Of a stretch of 64,000 nt of DNA, positions 1 through 7,832 are shown piece by piece. This DNA is from Selenomonadales bacterium. GTDB taxonomy: Bacteria; Bacillota; Negativicutes; Selenomonadales; Selenomonadaceae. The stretch's first letter is position 1. The number at the start of each line of letters is the position of its first letter. Under the pieces are notes generated by a model. That model did not search any database. It saw only the letters and a list, made by a program, of their open reading frames with translations, and was not told where the DNA came from. The DNA lies in the NCBI GenBank assembly GCA_900769615.1, contig CAAGHH010000023.1, positions 113,248 to 177,247 of the forward strand, written 5' to 3'. Position numbers and translations under genes: made by a program.

Positions 1-326
1 ACCTCACTTTCATCAATGTAGTCAATTTCGATAGCTTCGAGCAGCTGGGCTTCGACAAAGTGACCAATACGGCATTTGGCCATAACCGGAATGGATACAG
101 CTTCTTGAATACCGCGAATCATACCAGGGTCGCTCATACGGGCAACGCCGCCAGCAGCACGGATATCTGCTGGAATACGTTCAAGGGCCATAACAGCGCA
201 GGCACCAGCAGCTTCGGCGATTTTTGCCTGCTCAGGTGTGGTAACGTCCATAATAACGCCGCCTTTTAACATTTGAGCCAGTTCTTTATTTAACTGATAG
301 CGGTTTTCTTCATTAGCTTTTGTCAT
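1..326 (-). CDS. pdxS: Pyridoxal 5'-phosphate synthase subunit PdxS (5' part, runs off the left edge)
   Basis: PdxS is the synthase subunit of the DXP-independent vitamin B6 pathway. It builds PLP from ribose 5-phosphate, glyceraldehyde 3-phosphate and ammonia supplied by PdxT. About 108 N-terminal residues are visible, with the family pattern LKGGVIMDV (Asp27), [15 protein letters not shown] and [11 protein letters not shown]. Lys84 corresponds to the lysine that forms the first sugar imine. The start at 326 has GAGG eight bases upstream; an in-frame ATG at 344 would place that ribosome binding site inside the gene. The 3' end and any pdxT lie outside the window. The 240 bases upstream, up to the next gene, hold only a terminator hairpin and AT-rich sequence. 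Confidence 0.96.
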   Translation of the reverse strand, partial: MTKANEENRYQLNKELAQMLKGGVIMDVTTPEQAKIAEAAGACAVMALERIPADIRAAGGVARMSDPGMIRGIQEAVSIPVMAKCRIGHFVEAQLLEAIEIDYIDESE

Positions 327-502
327 TTTTCTAACCTCTTTCATATTAATAGCTTTGGTATTTTCCAATGAGAATGATTAGAGTATAAAATAAAAGTGAT
401 ATTATTAAAATACTCAAAACAAGATTATCAAATAGGTCAATAATGATATAAAAATGATTAAATTGCTAATTAAAATATGAAAAATTTGTCTTGAAGATAC
501 GA

Positions 503-547
503 AAAAGCCTATATCTGATATTAATTTAATGTCAGATATAGGCTTTT
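503..547 (-). terminator. Rho-independent terminator of the coiled-coil protein gene
   Basis: A perfect inverted repeat (AAAAGCCTATATCTGA and its complement) with a loop of about 13 bases ends in a T run on the minus strand. It sits just after the stop of the gene at 567-1010. The right arm's core, TCAGATATAGG, is repeated once more at about 555-565 between the hairpin and the stop codon. Confidence 0.8.
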
Positions 548-566
548 GGTTATGGTCAGATATAGG

Positions 567-1010
567 TTACGCTTGTGGTTTTTCTTTGCTTGCACTAGCT
601 GCCGCGGTTAATTCACTGCGCAAACCAGCATAAAATTTAGTAAGCCCATCGATTAAAGCTGCGCGGTTTATATTATCAATGGCTTGATTTTTCTTTAGCT
701 CGCGGGTAGTTTCAAGGATATTGCCAATTGTCAGGATATAGTTGTACTCAGCTTCTAAAACCTGAGCTGCGTCGAGCATAGAAAGACAATTTACTTCCAA
801 AACAAGTTTATCGTATTCATGGCTTAATAGCTTTAGATTCTTTTTTTGGGTTAAGGCTAAATCCAATTTGTCATCAGTTACATGAGATAGTGCCCGATTC
901 ATTTTATCACGAATATCATGCATGGTTTTAATACGCTTTTGCAAGGCACGGATTTCACGTTGCTTCTGTTTTTTTTCAGCTGGAGTAAAGGTTACATTTT
1001 CATCGATCAT
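567..1010 (-). CDS. Small coiled-coil protein of unknown function
   Basis: I do not recognise this 147-residue protein. It is charged and almost wholly helical by composition. A Lys/Arg/Glu-rich N-terminal helix (roughly residues 9-45) is followed by heptad-like Leu/Ile spacing through about residue 120 and an Ala-rich tail ending KEKPQA. There is no signal peptide, membrane segment or cysteine motif. The start at 1010 is chosen because AGGAAG lies about nine bases upstream; a start seven codons earlier (1031) has no ribosome binding site. It is transcribed alone, divergent from the ABC operon, with its own terminator. A structural or adaptor role is only a guess. Confidence 0.6.
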   Translation of the reverse strand: MIDENVTFTPAEKKQKQREIRALQKRIKTMHDIRDKMNRALSHVTDDKLDLALTQKKNLKLLSHEYDKLVLEVNCLSMLDAAQVLEAEYNYILTIGNILETTRELKKNQAIDNINRAALIDGLTKFYAGLRSELTAAASASKEKPQA

Positions 1011-1084
1011 AAATTTACACTTCCTAATCATGTTTACTAAATTTTATTCTAGCATAATTTGACACATTTGCTAAAATTATATCA

Positions 1085-1099
1085 TGAGAATTATTATTT
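1085..1099. promoter_or_regulatory. Possible Fur/Zur-family 7-1-7 operator before the ABC operon
   Basis: TGAGAATTATTATTT has the 7-1-7 layout of Fur-family boxes, but only about four of seven positions are symmetrical. A TTGACA lies at 1059-1064, so the site would sit over or just downstream of the core promoter. The operon it precedes includes a zinc/manganese-type importer, which is why the match is noted. The evidence is weak. Confidence 0.3.
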
Positions 1100-1126
1100 G
1101 TCGTTAGTATTGAAGGAGTGATGCTG

Positions 1127-1999
1127 GTGATTGAAATTAAGTCGTTAGTTAAAATTTTTCCTCATAAAGATAAAAATGGTCAATTTAAAGAAAAGATAGC
1201 GGTGAACAATCTATCGCTTAACATAGCCAAGGGCGAGGTTTTTGGTTTATTAGGACCTAATGGTGCAGGCAAGACAACGACTATTCGTATGCTGACGTTA
1301 CAAAGTAAGCCAACAAGTGGACAAATTCTTTATGCTGGCAGGGATATAGCGGTAAGTTCTGCTAAGCTTAAAAGTATCATAGGAGTAGTACCGCAGCATA
1401 TTAATTTTGATCAGGATTTGACGGTAGGTGAAAATCTGGAACTTCATGCAAGATTGCATCATTTTCCGGCTAGTAAGCGTCGTGAACGAATAAATGAATT
1501 ACTTAGCTATATGGAATTAAGTGAGGTCGTAAATGATGGCGTACGGCGTTTATCCGGTGGTATGAAAAGGCGCCTGCTTATCGCTAGAGCTTTAATTCAT
1601 CGTCCGCAAATATTATTTTTAGATGAACCAACGGTGGCACTTGATCCACAGGTACGCCGGCGAATTTGGGATTTAGTCAGGAATTTAGCACAAAAAGGGG
1701 TAACTATTTTTCTGACTACGCATTATATCGAAGAAGCTGAAAATTTATGCGATCGAGTGGCGATTATAAATCGTGGCAAGCTGATAGCTTTAGATACACC
1801 AGCGTCGTTTTGTGATAAGCTAGGTCGTTTTACAGTGGAATGGAATGGTGAAAATGGCCGCAATTATAAATTTTTTCCAGACAAAGCCCAGGCAGCTTTA
1901 TTTGCTGGTCAGCAAGCTGGTGATGGCAGCATCCTTATCCGCCATACCAATCTGGAAGATGTATTTATTGAGCTTACAGGGCGCAGGGAGGGGCTTTGA
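1127..1999 (+). CDS. ABC-2 type exporter, ATP-binding protein (DrrA/NodI-like)
   Basis: This is the ATPase subunit of an ABC exporter; it hydrolyses ATP at the membrane with the permease encoded next. Walker A (GPNGAGKTT), the signature LSGGMKRR, Walker B (ILFLDEPTVALDP) and a switch histidine (LTTHYIEEAE) are all intact. The roughly 80-residue C-terminal tail is typical of DrrA/NodI/YadG relatives. GTG at 1127 is preferred because AAGGAG at 1113-1118 is eight bases away; the GTG at 1118 and ATG at 1121 lie on or next to that site. Its stop overlaps the permease start by one base, which indicates translational coupling. The substrate (drug, polysaccharide or lipid) cannot be read from the sequence. 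Confidence 0.9.
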   Translation: MIEIKSLVKIFPHKDKNGQFKEKIAVNNLSLNIAKGEVFGLLGPNGAGKTTTIRMLTLQSKPTSGQILYAGRDIAVSSAKLKSIIGVVPQHINFDQDLTVGENLELHARLHHFPASKRRERINELLSYMELSEVVNDGVRRLSGGMKRRLLIARALIHRPQILFLDEPTVALDPQVRRRIWDLVRNLAQKGVTIFLTTHYIEEAENLCDRVAIINRGKLIALDTPASFCDKLGRFTVEWNGENGRNYKFFPDKAQAALFAGQQAGDGSILIRHTNLEDVFIELTGRREGL

Positions 2000-2742
2000 T
2001 GCATTATCTTGATGATATCTGGACGGTCTTTTGGCGTGATTTTATCGTGCTTAAACGCCGGATGACGAAGTTTATTTTGTCACGCATGGTGGCACCAATG
2101 CTCTATCTAGTGGCTTTTGGCTGGGGCTTGGGACGCAGTATAGAGGTTAATTCTGGCAGTTATCTGGATTTTTTAGTGCCTGGTATTATGGCGCTTAATT
2201 CGATGAATATAAGCTTTAACAGCATTACCCCGGTACATGCGGAAAGAATTTATCATAAAAGCTTGGAAGAGTATATAATAGCCCCAATTTGGCCAGATGC
2301 TTTTGTTATTGGCAAAGTGCTGGCAGCGGTTCTCCGTGGGCTTATATCAAGTGCGATTATCGTGCTTTTAGCTATGGCTTTTGGAGCACATTTAACTTTA
2401 ACCCCGCTATTTATAATAGTATTGATATTAAATTGCATAATTTTTGCTGAAATAGGTTTTTTAGCAGCGATGAAAATAAATACCTACGAGGAAATGGGAC
2501 AGGTAAATACCTATATACTGCTTCCGATGTCGTTCCTTTGCGGCACATTTTTTTCTACGCATGCCTTGCCGGATTTATTGCGTTATTTTATTGAAATATT
2601 GCCACTTACCCATACCAGCTATTTATTGCGTGGGTTAGGTACTGGCAGTGAAATCTCATTATTGTCATTATTAGTGCTGGTTATTTATGCTTTGCTTGGA
2701 TTGTGGCTTGGCAGCAGAGCCTTTAGAAAATTAACCACTTAA
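1999..2742 (+). CDS. ABC-2 type exporter permease (DrrB/NodJ-like)
   Basis: A 247-residue integral membrane protein with about six hydrophobic segments. It starts with a cytoplasmic N-terminus that carries basic residues (VLKRRMTKF), as usual for ABC-2 permeases, and has the family segment LPMSFLCGTFFSTHALP in the fifth-sixth segment region. It forms the channel for the ATPase encoded just upstream, with which it overlaps by one base (ATG at 1999, stop TGA at 1997-1999). GGGAGGGG lies upstream of this ATG. The same operon continues 20 bases later into a metal importer. Confidence 0.88.
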   Translation: MHYLDDIWTVFWRDFIVLKRRMTKFILSRMVAPMLYLVAFGWGLGRSIEVNSGSYLDFLVPGIMALNSMNISFNSITPVHAERIYHKSLEEYIIAPIWPDAFVIGKVLAAVLRGLISSAIIVLLAMAFGAHLTLTPLFIIVLILNCIIFAEIGFLAAMKINTYEEMGQVNTYILLPMSFLCGTFFSTHALPDLLRYFIEILPLTHTSYLLRGLGTGSEISLLSLLVLVIYALLGLWLGSRAFRKLTT

Positions 2743-2762
2743 AATATAAGGAGCGGATTCTA

Positions 2763-3548
2763 TTGTTTAAAAATATTATGCATCATCGGGCAGCTTCTAG
2801 TGAGGATTGTGCTAAACTATGTTGCACGAAAATAGAGGATTTTGCCGTTAAAATTGGTCGTCTTACCATATTTGACCATGTAAATTTGCATGTTCATTGC
2901 GGTCAGCTGACAGCTATTATTGGACCTAATGGCGCTGGTAAGAGTACCTTGTTAAAAGCTATTTTAGGTGAGGTTCCGCATACTGGCAAGCTGCATTATG
3001 TTGACGCTAAAAATCGCCATACGGGACATCCAGTTATTGGTTATGTACCGCAGTATTTGCGGTTTGATGTAAGTGCGCCGACCAGCGTTATGGATATATT
3101 TATGGCTTGCCTTACCAATAAGCCGGTATGGCTTTGGCCACAGAAAAAATGGCGGTGGCGGGTAAGTAAAAGCTTGGCCAGGGTTCATGCTGAGCATTTG
3201 ATAGATAGACGCTTAGGGGCGCTTTCAGGCGGGGAACTGCAACGCGTGCTTTTGGCCTTGGCACTAGATCCAATGCCGGATTTATTGCTCTTAGATGAAC
3301 CAGTATCGGGAGTCGATCAAAATGGGCTGGAGCTTTTTTATGAAATTTTATCTGAGCTAAGAGCCCAGGAGGATATGGCAATTATTCTTATTTCCCATGA
3401 TTTAAATATGGTAGCTCGCCATGCCGATCAGGTAGTGCTGCTTAATAAAGGCGTTGTTACCAGTGGAACGCCTGAGGAAGTATTTAATGACAGCCGGACG
3501 CGCCATATATTTGGAATGCTGACAGGTGAAAATGGAGGTCAGATTTGA
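2763..3548 (+). CDS. Zinc/manganese ABC importer, ATP-binding protein (ZnuC-like)
   Basis: This is the ATPase of a cluster-9 metal importer, paired with the ZnuB-type permease that follows. Walker A GPNGAGKST, signature LSGGELQR, Walker B LLLLDEPVSGVD and the H-loop ISHDLNMV are present. TTG at 2763 is the start: AAGGAG at 2748-2753 is nine bases upstream, whereas the first ATG is 24 bases away. The 261-residue length fits the family. The solute-binding ZnuA partner is not encoded nearby, so it must lie elsewhere or be shared. Zinc is more likely than manganese only by resemblance; the sequence does not decide. Confidence 0.9.
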   Translation: MFKNIMHHRAASSEDCAKLCCTKIEDFAVKIGRLTIFDHVNLHVHCGQLTAIIGPNGAGKSTLLKAILGEVPHTGKLHYVDAKNRHTGHPVIGYVPQYLRFDVSAPTSVMDIFMACLTNKPVWLWPQKKWRWRVSKSLARVHAEHLIDRRLGALSGGELQRVLLALALDPMPDLLLLDEPVSGVDQNGLELFYEILSELRAQEDMAIILISHDLNMVARHADQVVLLNKGVVTSGTPEEVFNDSRTRHIFGMLTGENGGQI

Positions 3549-4390
3549 TGGATTTAATCTATGAGGTAATGAATGTATTGCTGCCGTTTGAGTGGACATC
3601 TCATACGTTTATGAAACATGCTTTTTTGGCGATTTTGCTGGTTACGCCTTTGTTTGGTCTTTTGAGTACCATGGTAGTATCTAATAAAATGGCATTTTTT
3701 TCTGATTCATTAGGACACGGTGCCTTTACTGGTATTGCGATAGGAGTTTTATTTGGTTCTTTTTCGCCATTATTATCATTAATCATTTTTTCGGTAGTTT
3801 TTGCTTTATTTATAACCTATATAAAAAATAAAAGCACAGCTTCAACGGATACGATAATTGGTGTCTTTTCTTCAACCGCGATAGCCTTGGGCTTGATGAT
3901 TATGAGTTATGGCGGCGGCTTTAATAAATTTTCTGCTTTTCTAATTGGCGATATATTAAGTATTTCGGAAAATGACATTGCTTCCTTGCTGGTAGTATTT
4001 ATCGTGGTATTAGTAAGCTGGGGCTACCTTTTTAATCGTCTGCTGGTTATGTCACTTAACGCCTCATTTGCCCGCAGCCGGGGCATAGCCAATTTTTGGA
4101 CTGAGGGAATATTTGCCAGTTTATTAGCAATAGTAGTTTCCATTAGTATTCAATGGGTTGGAATATTAATCATCAATGCTTTATTGGTACTGCCGGCAGC
4201 AGCGGCGCGCAATGTGACGAATAATGTAAAGCAATATCATATAGTTTCAGTGCTGATAGCACTAATTTCCGGTGTGGCAGGGTTAATACTAGCATATTAT
4301 TTCAATATGGCAGCCGGTGCCACGATTGTGGTATTATCAGCCTTGATTTTCTTTATCACGTTGCCTTTAAAAGCATATTTTGTGCGTTAA
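3548..4390 (+). CDS. Zinc/manganese ABC importer permease (ZnuB-like)
   Basis: A 280-residue permease of the ABC-3 family with seven to nine hydrophobic helices. It carries the family features DSLGHGAFTGIAIG in the first third and WVGILIINALLVLPAAAAR in the last third. ATG at 3548 overlaps the stop of the ATPase gene by one base and has GGAGG about ten bases upstream. Together with the ATPase it would move a divalent metal ion inward across the cytoplasmic membrane. It is the last gene of the four-gene operon; no strong terminator in its own direction is visible before the convergent gene. Confidence 0.9.
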   Translation: MDLIYEVMNVLLPFEWTSHTFMKHAFLAILLVTPLFGLLSTMVVSNKMAFFSDSLGHGAFTGIAIGVLFGSFSPLLSLIIFSVVFALFITYIKNKSTASTDTIIGVFSSTAIALGLMIMSYGGGFNKFSAFLIGDILSISENDIASLLVVFIVVLVSWGYLFNRLLVMSLNASFARSRGIANFWTEGIFASLLAIVVSISIQWVGILIINALLVLPAAAARNVTNNVKQYHIVSVLIALISGVAGLILAYYFNMAAGATIVVLSALIFFITLPLKAYFVR

Positions 4391-4461
4391 TTAAAGATAG
4401 ATTAGTAAATCCCCTAAAGAAATTGCGGGTTATGCTTGAAAAATGAATAATGTATAAAAAT

Positions 4462-4489
4462 AATCCCCTTGCGGTTATGCAAGGGGATT
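4462..4489 (-). terminator. Terminator of the ECF S-component gene
   Basis: A ten-base-pair stem (AATCCCCTTG and its complement) with an eight-base loop is followed on the minus strand by ATTATTTTTAT. It lies about 20 bases past the stop of the gene at 4507-5010. The plus-strand side lacks a T run, so it probably works for the minus-strand gene only. Confidence 0.8.
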
Positions 4490-4506
4490 AGCTAGGTTAG
4501 GCTAGT

Positions 4507-5010
4507 TTAGTGGCGACCAAATGTTAAGTTAGGGATAAATTTCAATATAATAATGGCGATGATGCTGTTTAAAAGTCCTTCCATCAAGAGGCCTGGTGTT
4601 GAGGCAAGGGCGGCGGTTACACTGGCAAAAAGGATAGCGCCAAAGATGGTATAACCAGCGGCCATGATGAGCGATCCTATAAGGAAGCCAGCGATGATTT
4701 TTATTTGACTGCGGCTTTTTTTAGTGCCAGCGATACGGAGTGCAGATTCAGCCATCAGGAATTTTATAATGATAGTCGGGATAATCCACAAGGGGAAACC
4801 GCCGAGTAAATCAGCTAGAGCTGAACCTGAGCAAGCAGCAATCAAGGCATCCTTACGGGGGATAGTAAGGATAAGAATGAAGATAACGGCATCACCTAAA
4901 TGCGCATAGCCCAAGGGAATTGGAATCTTTGGCACGAAGGTTGCTACAAAAACTAAAGCGGTCATAACCGCGGCTAAGCAAAGGTCGCGAACAGTAAAAT
5001 CGGAACGCAT
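4507..5010 (-). CDS. ECF transporter S component (COG4720/HmpT-PdxU-like)
   Basis: A 167-residue membrane protein with five or six hydrophobic helices. It resembles substrate-binding S components of energy-coupling factor vitamin transporters. The pattern AHLGDAVIFILIL followed by a GSALADLLGGFPLW segment is that of the COG4720-type family, whose members are assigned to hydroxymethylpyrimidine or pyridoxine-type substrates. It would dock on a shared EcfA/A'/T module encoded elsewhere. It is divergent from a MocR-type regulator, and pdxS is nearby, so a vitamin B6 vitamer is a reasonable inferred substrate. Thiamin precursors remain possible. Confidence 0.75.
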   Translation of the reverse strand: MRSDFTVRDLCLAAVMTALVFVATFVPKIPIPLGYAHLGDAVIFILILTIPRKDALIAACSGSALADLLGGFPLWIIPTIIIKFLMAESALRIAGTKKSRSQIKIIAGFLIGSLIMAAGYTIFGAILFASVTAALASTPGLLMEGLLNSIIAIIILKFIPNLTFGRH

Positions 5011-5050
5011 AAAATCACTCTCTTTTCCAAAATAGTAAACTTGCTAATCT

Positions 5051-5091
5051 ATCTTATCTAGTATAGAATAATACTGACCTTATGATAAGAT
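5051..5091. promoter_or_regulatory. Inverted repeat in the divergent S-component/MocR intergenic region
   Basis: ATCTTATC at 5051-5058 and GATAAGAT at 5084-5091 form an eight-base inverted repeat with a 25-base spacer. A second pair, AGTAT/ATACT, is nested inside at 5060-5075. The arrangement sits between two divergent start codons (5010 and 5134), where a MocR dimer would be expected to bind. Assignment as its operator is inference. Confidence 0.4.
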
Positions 5092-5133
5092 TCAATTTAG
5101 TATTAAAATTTATGCCAGATATGGGAGTAGGAA

Positions 5134-6534
5134 ATGTTAACTTATTCGTTTGCTAACATTGGCAAAATACCTTTGTATGAATATTTATATCGCTGTATTA
5201 GACGCGATATTCAGTCAGGACGATTGCGTGCTGGGGAAAAATTGCCATCGAAGCGGGCTTTGGCACGCAATCTCGGGATAAGCACCATAACCGTTGAAGG
5301 TGCGTATGGTCAGTTGACAGCAGAAGGTTATTGTCAGCCGGTGCCGAAAAAAGGTTTTTTTGTAGCTGCTGGTGTAGAAAAAGAGTTGCCGGTGATGAAG
5401 GTTAAGGCGGTGAATAGACCAATAATCAAAAATACCGAACCGAAGGCTTGGCGGTTTGATTTTGTGGCGGATACGGTTTGCAGTGATGATTTTCCGTTTA
5501 CTATATGGACTCGTCTTTTAAGACAAGTGGTAAATGAAAAAGCCGATGCGCTTTTAAAGCGCTCTCCAGGGTTTGGCATCAGGGAATTAAGAGCAGCTAT
5601 CGCTAAACATTTGCAAAATTTTCGCGGTCTAGTGGCTGCTCCAGAGCAAATAATAATCGGTGCTGGTACCGAATACCTCTATAGCTTGATTGTTCAGGTT
5701 TTAGGCAGGGATAAGCGTTATTGTGTCGAAAATCCCGGCTATGATCGTATTCGTAAAATTTACGAGAGCAATGGTGCGGAATGTGTGTTAGCTGATATGG
5801 ATGAGCAGGGGATAAAGCTGGCGGCGATAGAAGCCAAACAGGCTGATATTATTCATATAAGTCCATCGCATCATTTTCCTACGGGTATTATTATGCCGGT
5901 AAATCGGCGATATGAACTTTTAGGCTGGGCTAGCAGCGGAGAGAATCGCTATATAATTGAAGATGATTATGACAGTGAATTTCGCATGAGCGGTAAACCA
6001 ATTCCGACTATGATGGGAATTGATGTCAGCGGGCGGGTAATATATATGAATACTTTTTCCAAGAGCCTTACGCCGACTATTCGCATAAGTTATATGGTTT
6101 TGCCATCGGAATTAGTCAATTTATTTTATAAAAAAATTGGTTTTTATAGCTGTACAGTATCGAATTTTGAACAGTATACCTTGGCTAAGTTTTTGGAAGG
6201 AGGTCATTTTGAACGTCATATAAACCGTATGCGCAATATTTATCGCAAGCGGCGGGCTAAATTATTGGAACTGTTGCAGCCCTATGAAAAAAGTGGACGT
6301 ATTGACATTATTGAACGTGGTTCTGGCTTGCATTTTTTACTAAGGATTCATACTAAGTTAAGTAATGATAGTATAATAGCTAAATTAGCCAAGCGTGGCA
6401 TCCACATAAGGGCTTTGGCTGATTATTATGCTGATGAAAATCCAGCGGCGCAACATGTGTTTGTAGTCAATTATTCAGGCATAGCCGCTGAGGCCCTTAA
6501 GGCAGGACTTTTTGCGGATATTGCTGATTGTTGA
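5134..6534 (+). CDS. MocR-family PLP-dependent transcriptional regulator (PdxR-like)
   Basis: A 466-residue fusion of an N-terminal GntR winged helix-turn-helix (about residues 12-75: LRAGEKLPSKRALARNLGIS, then TVEGAYGQL) and a class I aminotransferase-like domain (about 110-460). The PLP-binding lysine is Lys310 in NTFSKSLTP, and the AGTEYLYSL and DDYDSEFR segments are conserved. MocR proteins bind PLP as a sensor and regulate vitamin B6, GABA or related genes; PdxR is the subgroup controlling PLP synthesis. The divergent ECF S component and pdxS five kilobases away make PdxR plausible but unproven. Downstream sit two more PLP enzymes on the same strand, 81 bases away, which could also be targets. 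Confidence 0.9.
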   Translation: MLTYSFANIGKIPLYEYLYRCIRRDIQSGRLRAGEKLPSKRALARNLGISTITVEGAYGQLTAEGYCQPVPKKGFFVAAGVEKELPVMKVKAVNRPIIKNTEPKAWRFDFVADTVCSDDFPFTIWTRLLRQVVNEKADALLKRSPGFGIRELRAAIAKHLQNFRGLVAAPEQIIIGAGTEYLYSLIVQVLGRDKRYCVENPGYDRIRKIYESNGAECVLADMDEQGIKLAAIEAKQADIIHISPSHHFPTGIIMPVNRRYELLGWASSGENRYIIEDDYDSEFRMSGKPIPTMMGIDVSGRVIYMNTFSKSLTPTIRISYMVLPSELVNLFYKKIGFYSCTVSNFEQYTLAKFLEGGHFERHINRMRNIYRKRRAKLLELLQPYEKSGRIDIIERGSGLHFLLRIHTKLSNDSIIAKLAKRGIHIRALADYYADENPAAQHVFVVNYSGIAAEALKAGLFADIADC

Positions 6535-6615
6535 CAGTAAAAAAATCATTCGTTAAAATTAAGCCATTGGAAACGGAGCTTTTAGTCTATAGTCGTGCGT
6601 AAGGAAGGGATAAAT

Positions 6616-7800
6616 TTGGTAAATTTTGATGAAATAATTGATAGACGAGGATCGTCCTGTCTAAAATATGATTTTGCTGTTGAAAGAGGCTATCCAGCAG
6701 GAATTTTGCCGTTTTGGGTGGCTGATATGGATTTTAAGACGCCAGAACCGGTAGTAGCAGAATTGAAACGGCGGGTTGAGCACGGTATTTTTGGTTATAC
6801 AGATCCAGATAAAGAATATAAGGAAACGGTTATAAATTGGATGCAGGAGCATCACAATTGGTCACCAAGCGCGGCTGCCCTTATCGTTACACCAGGGGTA
6901 GTTTTTGCTTTGGCAGCTGCGGTGCGGGCATTTACTAAGCCAGGGGACAGTGTAATTATCCAGCAGCCGGTTTATTATCCGTTTTCCGAAGTAATTGAGC
7001 AAAACGGGCGTAAGCTGGTTAATAGTTTGCTGGTTTTGCAAGATGGTCATTATACTATCGACTTTGCTGATTTTGAACAAAAAATTATTGATAATAACGT
7101 TAAGCTCTTTTTATTATGCAGTCCGCATAATCCTGCTGGCAGGGTCTGGCAAAAAGAAGAATTATTGAAGTTATACGATATTTGCAAGAAGCATAAGGTA
7201 CTAATCGTAGCTGATGAAATTCATCATGAGTTTATCCGTCCTGGGTTCAGACATACGGTATTGGCGTCATTAAGTGATGAAATTGCGCAAAATGTTATTG
7301 TTTGCACATCTGCTAGCAAAACCTTTAATCTAGCTGGTTTACAGGTATCAAATATTTTTATTGAGAATAAAGCACTTTATAAAAAATTCAAGGACGAGGT
7401 TTTAGCATCAGGTTACAGTCAGCCTAATGCATTGGGCCTTTTTGCGACGCAGGCAGCTTATGCCAAGGGCGCAGACTGGCTAACTGAGCTTAAAGCTTAT
7501 TTAGAGAATAATTATCAGCGGACGCGGGAATTTTTAGCGCGTGAGCTGCCTGAAGTGAAAATTATTGAGCCGGAAGGTACATATTTATTGTGGCTGGATT
7601 TTTCAGCTTATGCTTTAAGTGATAGCAAGTTAGATGATATTATGGTGCATGAGGCTAATTTATGGCTTGACAGTGGTCATATTTTTGGTGCTGATGGCAA
7701 AAATTTTCAGCGGCTTAATATAGCTTGTCCGTGGTCAGTATTAGCAAAAGGCCTGCAGCAAATGGTCCAGGCTTTTGCTGAATTAGAAACTAAAAAATAA
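6616..7800 (+). CDS. MalY/PatB-type C-S lyase (cystathionine beta-lyase-like aminotransferase)
   Basis: A fold-type I PLP enzyme of the PatB/MalY family, which cleaves carbon-sulfur bonds in cystathionine or cysteine to give homocysteine or sulfide, pyruvate and ammonia. Family hallmarks are the opening FDEIIDRRG, LPFWVADMDF, CSPHNPAGRVW, ADEIHHEF and the PLP lysine Lys235 in SASKTFNLAG. TTG at 6616 is chosen because AAGGAAGGG at 6601-6609 is six bases away; a GTG at 6595 would read through that site. It is followed 32 bases later by a trans-sulfuration enzyme, which suggests a joint role in methionine/cysteine interconversion. Confidence 0.88.
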   Translation: MVNFDEIIDRRGSSCLKYDFAVERGYPAGILPFWVADMDFKTPEPVVAELKRRVEHGIFGYTDPDKEYKETVINWMQEHHNWSPSAAALIVTPGVVFALAAAVRAFTKPGDSVIIQQPVYYPFSEVIEQNGRKLVNSLLVLQDGHYTIDFADFEQKIIDNNVKLFLLCSPHNPAGRVWQKEELLKLYDICKKHKVLIVADEIHHEFIRPGFRHTVLASLSDEIAQNVIVCTSASKTFNLAGLQVSNIFIENKALYKKFKDEVLASGYSQPNALGLFATQAAYAKGADWLTELKAYLENNYQRTREFLARELPEVKIIEPEGTYLLWLDFSAYALSDSKLDDIMVHEANLWLDSGHIFGADGKNFQRLNIACPWSVLAKGLQQMVQAFAELETKK

Positions 7801-7832
7801 AAGGAAATTAAGGAATCAGGGGTTTTGGATAA

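Noticed and set aside
60..269. Plus-strand frame at the left end
   Set aside because: It is antisense to pdxS, whose protein sequence is unmistakable.
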